Shown here one piece after another: positions 7,006-12,023 of a stretch of 12,023 nucleotides of DNA. Both the position numbers and the translations under genes were made by a program. The number at the start of each line of letters is the position of its first letter. Position 1 is the stretch's first letter. The notes under the pieces are model-generated. The model searched no databases, had not been told where the DNA came from, and saw only the letters and a list, made by a program, of their open reading frames with translations. Origin of the DNA: an uncultured Lachnospiraceae bacterium (lineage in GTDB: Bacteria; Bacillota; Clostridia; Lachnospirales; Lachnospiraceae); contig USDI01000053.1 in assembly GCA_900553305.1 (NCBI GenBank), forward strand, positions 1 through 12,023. The letters run 5' to 3'.

Positions 7006-7565
7006 ACGTCGCCGTCCACTTCGGCTTCTGCCTGCTGCTTGAATTCCTCGATCTGGACAGCGGATAATTCCGGCAGTTCCTCTATGGACTTCACGCCAAA
7101 GCTTCTTAAAAACTCCTCGGTTGTACCGAACAGAAGCGGCTTACCGGGTGCATCCATACGTCCGATCTCCGCAATCAGTCCGAATTCCAAAAGGCGGTTC
7201 ACGGCATGGTCACAGCTCACCCCACGGACACGTTCGATTTCCGCTCTGGTGATTGGCTGCTTATAGGCAATAATGGACAATGTTTCCAAAAGCGTATCGG
7301 TCAGTACATACTTACGCGGTGTCTTTGCAATTTTAATCAGATACTCATACATTTCGGACTTCGTACACATCTGGAAGGAATCCTCTAACTCCATGAGGGT
7401 AATTCCTCTTTCCGCCCTGTCATAGTCTGCTTTCATTTCCAGCAAAAGCTCTTTTGTTTCCTTTTTACCGATTTCCAGCACCGCTGCAAGCCGTTCGGTC
7501 TCAACGGCTTCTCCCATGGTAAATAAAACAGCCTCGAGTATGGCTTTCTGTTCCTTCTTATCCAT
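6990..7565 (-). CDS. scpB: Segregation and condensation protein B
   Basis: A 191-residue protein of two winged-helix domains. With ScpA and SMC it forms the bacterial condensin complex, which organises and segregates the chromosome. Family features are the opening ILEAVLFTMGEAV (9-21), the core ETLSIIAYKQPITRAEIERVRG (93-114) and the GRMDAPGKPLLFGTTEEFLRSFG block (135-157). It follows scpA by 17 bp and is probably co-transcribed with it. The Shine-Dalgarno sequence is weak (GAAAGAGAG), so translation may depend on coupling to scpA. The 3' end overlaps the convergent carboxypeptidase gene by 16 bp, and no terminator is visible between the two. Confidence 0.96.
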   Translation of the reverse strand: MDKKEQKAILEAVLFTMGEAVETERLAAVLEIGKKETKELLLEMKADYDRAERGITLMELEDSFQMCTKSEMYEYLIKIAKTPRKYVLTDTLLETLSIIAYKQPITRAEIERVRGVSCDHAVNRLLEFGLIAEIGRMDAPGKPLLFGTTEEFLRSFGVKSIEELPELSAVQIEEFKQQAEAEVDGDVQVDV

Positions 7566-7582
7566 CCTAAAACTCTCTTTCT

Positions 7583-8329
7583 CTATCCTGCCTTTGATGT
7601 AATCCAGATATCATCAAAGATATTTTCCTGCACAATCGTGATTTTGCCCATCTTCATAAGCTCAAGAATCACCATAAAGGTGACAATAATCTCCATCTTA
7701 CTGCGCTGCTTCTCCATCAGATCCATGAAGCTGAACTTCTTATGTGTCAGAACATAATCCTCCACATAAGCGGTCTTTAAATCCATGTCGATTTCATCCT
7801 TTTCGATCTTGCCAAAGGTACTTCGCACCGGGTCAATCTTGTCCTCCTGCCGGCGCATCACCATATGGAAAAGCTCCTGCAGCTTCCCTAAGTTTGCATC
7901 TCCCAAAAGCTCCCGCATATCAATCGGAGGACGGTAATCCTCGATCTCCTTAGGCAGGGTCTTGTCCTTAAACCAGGTCTTTGCCGCATCCACCTGACGA
8001 TCCTTTAATTCATACGCCATATACTTGTACATCTTGTATTCCAGTAATTTCTGTACAAGCTCTGCTCTCGGATCCTCTTCTTCTCCCTCTTCATTGACTT
8101 CCTTCGGAAGAAGCATCCGGCATTTAATATCAAGGAGTGTTGCAGCCATGACAAGGAATTCACTCATCACATTCATGTCTTCCGTTTCCATGGCTTTTAT
8201 GTAATCCAGATACTGCTCCGTAATCATCACGATGGGGATATCATAAATATCGACTTTATTCTTTTCAATCAGATGTAACAGTAGATCTAAGGGGCCTTCA
8301 AAGGCCTCCAGCTTTACCGATATTGCCAT
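7583..8329 (-). CDS. scpA: Segregation and condensation protein A (kleisin)
   Basis: A 248-residue kleisin that bridges the SMC head and neck and recruits ScpB dimers. The N-terminal signature EGPLDLLLHLIEKNKVDIYDIPI (10-32) is nearly canonical. The middle contains LDIKCRMLLPKE, and the C-terminal winged helix (about 180-248) ends in a typical IVTFMVILELMKMGKI stretch. The length matches the family. AAAGGAG lies about 8 bases before the ATG and overlaps the deoC stop codon; the intergenic gap is only 12 bp, so translation is probably coupled to deoC. The scpA-scpB pairing is standard for Firmicutes, but deoC directly upstream is less expected. Confidence 0.97.
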   Translation of the reverse strand: MAISVKLEAFEGPLDLLLHLIEKNKVDIYDIPIVMITEQYLDYIKAMETEDMNVMSEFLVMAATLLDIKCRMLLPKEVNEEGEEEDPRAELVQKLLEYKMYKYMAYELKDRQVDAAKTWFKDKTLPKEIEDYRPPIDMRELLGDANLGKLQELFHMVMRRQEDKIDPVRSTFGKIEKDEIDMDLKTAYVEDYVLTHKKFSFMDLMEKQRSKMEIIVTFMVILELMKMGKITIVQENIFDDIWITSKAG

Positions 8330-8341
8330 ATCAATGCTCCT

Positions 8342-8986
8342 TTAGCTGCAGATTGCAATCGTTGCACTCGTTCCGAGACGGCTTGCTCCGGCATCGATCA
8401 TTCTCTGTGCGGTTTCCTTATCCCGGATTCCACCGGAAGCCTTGACGCCTAAGCGTGTCCCGACTTCACCGCGCATCAGAGCGACATCCTCTGCGGTTGC
8501 CCCGCCTGTGGAAAATCCGGTTGAAGTCTTCACAAAATCTGCTCCTGCCTTTTCGGCAAGCCGGCAGGCTGTCCGCTTCTCCTCATCCGTTAACAGACAG
8601 GTCTCGATAATGACCTTCAGTGTCTTCTTCTCACATGCCTTGCGGACTGCCAGAATGTCCTGATAAACCGTTTCTTCTTCGCCATCCTTTAATGCGGCAA
8701 CATTGATGACCATATCAATTTCATCCGCACCATCCCCGACTGCGATCGCAGTCTCCGCAGCTTTTGCTTTCGTGCTCATCTGTCCGAGCGGGAATCCGAC
8801 TACGGTACAGACCTTTACGTCTGTCCCCTCCAGTTCCTTCTTCACAAGCGCCGTATAAAAGCTGTTCACGCACACGGACATAAAACCGTATTCCTTCGCT
8901 TCCCTGCAGACCTTAAGGACTGCTTCCTTTGTGGCATCTGCCTTTAATATCGTATGATCAAATAATTTTGTATTCAGTTTCTCCAT
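8342..8986 (-). CDS. deoC: Deoxyribose-phosphate aldolase
   Basis: A 214-residue class I aldolase that splits 2-deoxyribose-5-phosphate into glyceraldehyde-3-phosphate and acetaldehyde, the last step of deoxynucleoside catabolism. The family signatures are complete: D91 in EIDMVINVAALK, the Schiff-base lysine K153 in ADFVKTSTGF, and the second active-site lysine K182 in GVKASGGIRD. The ATG at 8986 is chosen over the upstream one at 9031 because AGGGG lies 6 bases before it and MEKLNTKLFDHTILK is the usual family start. No other nucleoside catabolism gene (deoD, pdp, cdd) is nearby; instead it leads the scpA-scpB cluster. A good -10 element lies about 35 bases upstream of the start codon. Confidence 0.96.
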   Translation of the reverse strand: MEKLNTKLFDHTILKADATKEAVLKVCREAKEYGFMSVCVNSFYTALVKKELEGTDVKVCTVVGFPLGQMSTKAKAAETAIAVGDGADEIDMVINVAALKDGEEETVYQDILAVRKACEKKTLKVIIETCLLTDEEKRTACRLAEKAGADFVKTSTGFSTGGATAEDVALMRGEVGTRLGVKASGGIRDKETAQRMIDAGASRLGTSATIAICS

Positions 8987-9019
8987 AATGTACCCCTTAC
9001 CAGATCTTATCATTAAAAA

Positions 9020-9025
9020 ATTATA
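9020..9025 (-). promoter_or_regulatory. -10 element of a probable deoC-scpA-scpB promoter
   Basis: A perfect TATAAT on the minus strand lies 34 bases upstream of the deoC start codon, in the AT-rich 96-bp gap after the metallophosphoesterase gene. The -35 position holds GTAAAT at 17-base spacing, and TTGGTA at a too-wide 20 bases, so the -35 is poor. No terminator hairpin is visible between the two genes, so readthrough from upstream is also possible. Confidence 0.45.
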
Positions 9026-9082
9026 TAACAATTCAGAACTTCATTTACCAAATCACAACTTTATCAGTTTACCATTTCTCGT

Positions 9083-9934
9083 TTAAGGCGTCAACTTCAC
9101 AACCACGAGTTCACCCGGGTTGAAAATACGGATCGGAAGCGTATGCGTCCCCAGACCACGGCTTAAAATCATCGTTGCATTGTCCTCACGGAACTCTCCT
9201 CCGTCATACTTCGGAAACAGCTTCATGGAAGGGGCAATCACTCCTCCAAGAACAGGAAGCCGCATCAGCCCGCCATGCACATGCCCGGCAAATACAAGGT
9301 CCGCGCCCCACGCCGCATAGTCCTCAAAGAAATCCGGATTATGGGCAATCATTATATGAAAGGAGCCCGGATCCGGTACTCCCAGATACTCCTGCACCCG
9401 ATCCGCTCCCAGTATCTGCTTACGGAATTTCCGGTAATAATGCCTGTGAATTTCCAGTCCATACAGGCTGATATTATAATCCTTCAGATAAACATGCTCA
9501 TTGGAAAGAAAATGAACTCCCATTCCGGATAATCTTTTCCGGTAGTCCTCATACAGACTGCCAAATTCTTCTGTTTCTTCCTTGGTCTTCTGCTCATGAT
9601 TGCCATTGGCATAATAAACGGGATAGCTCTTTGCAAGCTCTTCCATCAGCTTCTGCGCCGTTTCTGTTTCCTTTCCAAGGAGGGAGGTGTACATGTCGCC
9701 GGACACAATAATGAGATCCGGATTCTGTTCCCGGATGGCACGGATCAGACGGCTGTTGTCCTTCCCAAAGGACTTGTTATGAAGGTCCGATAACTGCACA
9801 ATTTTAAGAGGCTTAAAAAGCCTCTTATCTTCACAGTGGTATTCCCGTATGACAAACCGGTTACAGTCAATCACCATAACCATGCTAAAAAAGAGAGCAA
9901 GGATTACGATAAGCAGCAACAGTATTTTGATCAT
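9083..9934 (-). CDS. Membrane-anchored calcineurin-like metallophosphoesterase (YkuE/YaeI-type)
   Basis: A 283-residue protein with an N-terminal transmembrane segment (3-23) and a metallophosphoesterase domain with the full set of metal ligands in order: D50-L-H52, G79-D80, G111-N-H-E114, H198 (IAHNPDF), and G217-H-V-H220. It is probably a two-metal phosphoesterase; homologues act on phosphoesters or lipid-linked substrates, but the substrate cannot be read here. The ATG at 9934 is preferred because AAAGGA precedes it and the signal anchor starts there. An upstream ATG at 9997 would overlap the preceding carboxypeptidase gene and lacks a ribosome binding site. It lies 38 bp downstream of that gene, so a shared transcript is likely. 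A perfect 10-bp inverted repeat lies inside its 5' coding part. Confidence 0.92.
   Translation of the reverse strand: MIKILLLLIVILALFFSMVMVIDCNRFVIREYHCEDKRLFKPLKIVQLSDLHNKSFGKDNSRLIRAIREQNPDLIIVSGDMYTSLLGKETETAQKLMEELAKSYPVYYANGNHEQKTKEETEEFGSLYEDYRKRLSGMGVHFLSNEHVYLKDYNISLYGLEIHRHYYRKFRKQILGADRVQEYLGVPDPGSFHIMIAHNPDFFEDYAAWGADLVFAGHVHGGLMRLPVLGGVIAPSMKLFPKYDGGEFREDNATMILSRGLGTHTLPIRIFNPGELVVVKLTP
9805..9827 (-). repeat. Perfect 10-bp hairpin inside the metallophosphoesterase coding sequence
   Basis: TAAGAGGCTT and AAGCCTCTTA flank a three-base loop (TTT on the minus strand). The hairpin falls at codons 36-43, just downstream of the membrane anchor. It is the longest tight perfect stem I found inside a gene in this window. 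On the minus strand it is followed by AAAATTG, so it is not a terminator for its own gene. It may slow translation or transcription after the anchor is made, or be a codon coincidence. Confidence 0.45.
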
Positions 9935-9972
9935 ATTCCATCCTTTCCGATATGGACCATTTCTTTTCCTGT

Positions 9973-11139
9973 TTAAACAGTATAAAACATTCTCCATACT
10001 TTTTGCAAATAGTCTTTGTAAACTGCCTTGTCAACGGCCTGCCCGGTCAGAATCGAAACACTGCCGATCCGGTTTCCGTTTAATAAGTACACGGCTTCTC
10101 CGACCGCCTCACCTTCCTGCACCGGTGCTTCGACGCTTTCCGGCAGCACGATCTTCTTCTCAATTCCGGATAACGCCTGCCCTTCCGTATCCAGATACCG
10201 GAACGGTCCCTGATAGGAAAGCGCGACGGTATCCTCCACACCGCCGTTTACGGTAAGATTTGGCAGTTGTTCTTCATTCTTATCCTCATAAAGGGAACTG
10301 ATGCTGTAACCGTAAGTAAGTAACGACATAGCATCCTGGAACCGCACCTTATTATTGGAAGAGCCCATGACAACGGCAATCAGATCAATATTGTCTTTGC
10401 TTGCGGTTGCAGACAGACAGTATTTTGCCTTACTGGTGGAACCGGTTTTCAGGCCGGTGGTGTATTCATACATTTTCAGAAGTTTATTCGTACTGGACAG
10501 GGTAAAGTTGGAGGTACCCTGCGCCGTTTCATGCACAATATCCTCCATCCAGATGCCGGTATAATTAAGTACCTCCGGATGCTTCGTAATCAGCTCCCGT
10601 GACATGATTGCCACATCCCTCGCACTGGAATAATGGCCGTCCGAATCCGTAAGTCCGCAGCAGTCCTCAAAGTGGGTGTTCTCCATGCCAAGCTCCTCGG
10701 CCCGCAGATTCATCAGCTTCACGAATTCTGATTCACTGCCTGCCAGGAACTCTGCCACAGCCACGCTCGCATCGTTTCCGGAAGCTACCGCAATACATTT
10801 AATCATGGTTTCCAGTGTCTGTACTTCTCCTTCTTCCAGAAACACCTGTGAACCACCCATGGACTTCGCATAGGCACTGGTCGTCACCTCGCTCTGCAGG
10901 GTCACACGCCCCGTATTCAGATAATCAAAGATCAGCAGCAAGGTCATGATTTTCGTAATACTGGCAGGACTTCTCCGTTCGTCTGCATTCTGCTCACAGA
11001 TTACTTTCCCCGTGGAAGCTTCCATCAGAATATACGACGGCGCATCAATTTCCGGTGCCGCCATAGCAGGAACCGGTACAGACACAAACAGCAGGAACGT
11101 TATCATACCGCATAGTAGTTTCTTCATCATTGTTCTCAA
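9973..11139 (-). CDS. D-alanyl-D-alanine carboxypeptidase, DacF-type (peptidase S11), secreted, probable TTG start
   Basis: A 388-residue penicillin-binding protein that removes terminal D-Ala from peptidoglycan stem peptides. The signal peptide covers about residues 1-27 with an AMA cleavage signal. Catalytic motifs are S60-I-T-K63, S120-G-N122 and K231-T-G233. A PBP5-like C-terminal domain (about 285-375) follows. The start is probably the TTG at 11139, because GGGGAG lies 9 bases before it; the ATG codons at 11130 and 11127 have only a weak GAGAA close by. It is a paralogue of the plus-strand carboxypeptidase, but its motif surroundings differ (SITK/SGN rather than STTK/SHN), so it is not a recent duplicate. 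It lies 83 bp after the membrane protein gene and 38 bp before the metallophosphoesterase gene. Confidence 0.93.
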   Translation of the reverse strand: MRTMMKKLLCGMITFLLFVSVPVPAMAAPEIDAPSYILMEASTGKVICEQNADERRSPASITKIMTLLLIFDYLNTGRVTLQSEVTTSAYAKSMGGSQVFLEEGEVQTLETMIKCIAVASGNDASVAVAEFLAGSESEFVKLMNLRAEELGMENTHFEDCCGLTDSDGHYSSARDVAIMSRELITKHPEVLNYTGIWMEDIVHETAQGTSNFTLSSTNKLLKMYEYTTGLKTGSTSKAKYCLSATASKDNIDLIAVVMGSSNNKVRFQDAMSLLTYGYSISSLYEDKNEEQLPNLTVNGGVEDTVALSYQGPFRYLDTEGQALSGIEKKIVLPESVEAPVQEGEAVGEAVYLLNGNRIGSVSILTGQAVDKAVYKDYLQKVWRMFYTV

Positions 11140-11222
11140 GGCAATCTTCTCCCCGACAAAACTCTATACCTATAAATATGTTCCTGCTACTTTAAAAATG
11201 AAATATATAAACGAATTGGTAT

Positions 11223-11813
11223 CTACCACTTCGTGCGGATGCTCTCGTACAGTTCCGTAATGCGTTCCCTGCTCTTTTTCATATCAGCCCCGAACAGCTT
11301 CGCAAACTGGAACAGATAATCAATCGTCACAATACAAAGCACGATCACACAGAAGCGTTTTCCAAGCTGCATATCGTAGCGGTCAATGATTCCCATGACC
11401 TTGCCATGCAGGAAGGTGATAATGATAATTGCATAAAAGCCCCATGCAATGGTACTCTCCAGACAGATGAGTCCCTGGAAGTTACACGGCTTATTCGTAT
11501 AATCCCACCAGACTTCACCGAAAATCTTAAGCATCAGCCTGCCTACCAGATATTCAAATGCTGTAGCCATGACTGCCCCTGCGCAGTAAAGAAGGAACGG
11601 ATTACTGGATAACGGCCGAAGCACCAGATATCCGATGACTGCTCCGAATCCATAGATCGGGCAGAACGGTCCCTTGCCGAAACCACGGTTCGTTAACTTC
11701 TTATTACAGATAGACATATAGATCGACTCTACAAGCCACCCCAGCATACTATAAATAATAAACGCTGCAACCAGATGATACACATCGGTTCCAAACATCT
11801 CTTTCGTCCACAT
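11223..11813 (-). CDS. Putative ABC-transporter type IV / CmpB family membrane protein (PF06541)
   Basis: A 196-residue integral membrane protein with about five hydrophobic segments (roughly 15-36, 52-68, 73-92, 119-140 and 153-172) and a charged cytoplasmic tail. Recognisable family blocks are GWLVES (25-30), NRGFGKGPFCPIYGFGA (42-58) and the EVWWDYTNKPCNFQG region (100-114). The family is widespread in Firmicutes and named a putative ABC permease, but no ATPase or binding-protein gene is adjacent and transport is unproven. The ATG at 11813 is chosen because AGGGG lies 7 bases before it; the open frame to 11885 runs back through the terminator hairpin and is not coding. It lies between the rpsU terminator and the second carboxypeptidase gene. 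Confidence 0.85.
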   Translation of the reverse strand: MWTKEMFGTDVYHLVAAFIIYSMLGWLVESIYMSICNKKLTNRGFGKGPFCPIYGFGAVIGYLVLRPLSSNPFLLYCAGAVMATAFEYLVGRLMLKIFGEVWWDYTNKPCNFQGLICLESTIAWGFYAIIIITFLHGKVMGIIDRYDMQLGKRFCVIVLCIVTIDYLFQFAKLFGADMKKSRERITELYESIRTKW

Positions 11814-11850
11814 AAAAATCCCCTCATCCTGAATCAAATATGATTTAAGT

Positions 11851-11882
11851 AACAAGAAAGCCCTTAGTTTTATCCAAGGGCT
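11851..11882 (-). terminator. Intrinsic terminator after rpsU
   Basis: On the minus strand AGCCCTT and AAGGGCT form a perfect 7-bp stem around a 10-base loop, followed directly by TTCTTGTT. It begins 14 bases after the rpsU stop codon. The T-run is interrupted, so termination may be partial and could let some transcription into the membrane protein gene, for which no clear promoter is visible. Confidence 0.72.
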
Positions 11883-11896
11883 CACGTTTACTTTAA

Positions 11897-11971
11897 TTAG
11901 TTGTATTTACGTTTTCTTGCTGCTTCTGACTTTTTCTTACGCTTAACGCTCGGCTTCTCGTAATGCTCTCT
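11897..11971 (-). CDS. rpsU: C-terminal part of ribosomal protein bS21, 5' part absent
   Basis: Reading back from a TAA at 11897-11899, the minus strand encodes 24 residues beginning REHYEKPSVKRKKK and ending ARKRKYN. This is the C-terminal end of small-subunit protein bS21, which contacts the 16S rRNA 3' end during initiation. A whole bS21 has about 58 residues, with an AGIQQEIRK-like segment just before this point. The frame stays open to the window edge, but the upstream codons read LLVDVAWQ instead, which is not bS21. The family match stops sharply at 11971. The gene is either joined to foreign sequence or interrupted. A well-formed terminator follows it. Confidence 0.8.
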   Translation of the reverse strand, partial: REHYEKPSVKRKKKSEAARKRKYN

Positions 11972-12023
11972 CTGCCACGCCACATCGACGAGCAAAAAGT
12001 GATTGAGGCCATCGACTACAAGA
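11972..12023. other. Right-edge sequence unrelated to rpsU, possible chimeric join or insertion junction
   Basis: These 52 bases should encode the middle of bS21 on the minus strand but do not. On the plus strand the frame starting at 11975 is open to the edge and reads PRHIDEQKVIEAIDYK, which looks like ordinary protein sequence with charged residues and an alternating helix pattern. The same frame contains an ATG at 11963, inside rpsU. The piece is too short to assign to a family. An assembly chimera, an insertion element end or a rearrangement would all fit. Confidence 0.5.

Noticed and set aside
8286..8310. GGCCTT/AAGGCC palindrome at the scpA 5' end
   Set aside because: The loop would be only two bases, too tight for a stable hairpin, and the codons encode the conserved EAFEGPLDL motif.
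9175..9471. 98-codon plus-strand open frame opposite the metallophosphoesterase gene
   Set aside because: It lies wholly antisense to a gene with complete catalytic motifs, has no ribosome binding site, and its Pro/His/Arg-rich composition is typical of a shadow frame.
9849..10256. 135-codon plus-strand open frame across the carboxypeptidase/metallophosphoesterase junction
   Set aside because: It is mostly antisense to two real genes, has biased low-quality composition, and shows no recognisable domain or start signal.

Overview
The window looks like chromosome from an anaerobic low-to-mid-GC Firmicute, most likely Clostridia of the Lachnospiraceae type. The reasons are strong AGGAGG-type ribosome binding sites, a lipoprotein-type signal in the OadG homologue, ScpA/ScpB, two DacF-like D-Ala-D-Ala carboxypeptidases, and a bS21 tail of the clostridial kind. 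Almost everything reads on the minus strand; one carboxypeptidase gene is on the plus strand. No CRISPR array, tRNA, rRNA, complete insertion sequence or prophage gene is visible.

Region 1 (about 37-5500, minus strand) is a five-gene operon for a biotin-dependent, sodium-translocating decarboxylase. In transcription order it encodes an acyl-CoA carboxyltransferase (MmdA-like), a lipoprotein-type OadG subunit, a small biotin carrier, the membrane Na+ pump subunit OadB, and an OadA/PycB-type pyruvate/oxaloacetate carboxyltransferase without its own biotin domain. One biotin carrier and one pump are therefore encoded with two different carboxyltransferases. This suggests carboxyl transfer between an acyl-CoA and pyruvate/oxaloacetate (as in the 12S/5S/1.3S transcarboxylase of Propionibacterium) coupled to a Na+ gradient. 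A compact double-hairpin repeat sits between oadB and oadA.

Region 2 (5411-5637) is a 227-bp divergent control region. It holds an extended -10 promoter for the pump operon, an 8-bp inverted repeat just upstream of it, and a possible sporulation sigma-E-like promoter for the plus-strand carboxypeptidase gene.

Region 3 (5638-9934) holds that carboxypeptidase, whose 3' end overlaps scpB by 16 bp in convergent orientation. It also holds the tightly spaced deoC-scpA-scpB cluster (deoxyribose-phosphate aldolase plus the two SMC partner proteins) and a membrane-anchored metallophosphoesterase.

Region 4 (9973-12023) holds a second secreted D-Ala-D-Ala carboxypeptidase that probably starts at TTG, a PF06541-type membrane protein, an intrinsic terminator, and the last 24 codons of rpsU. 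The remaining 52 bases at the right edge do not continue rpsU and look like other coding sequence, so the window edge may be an assembly chimera or an insertion junction.
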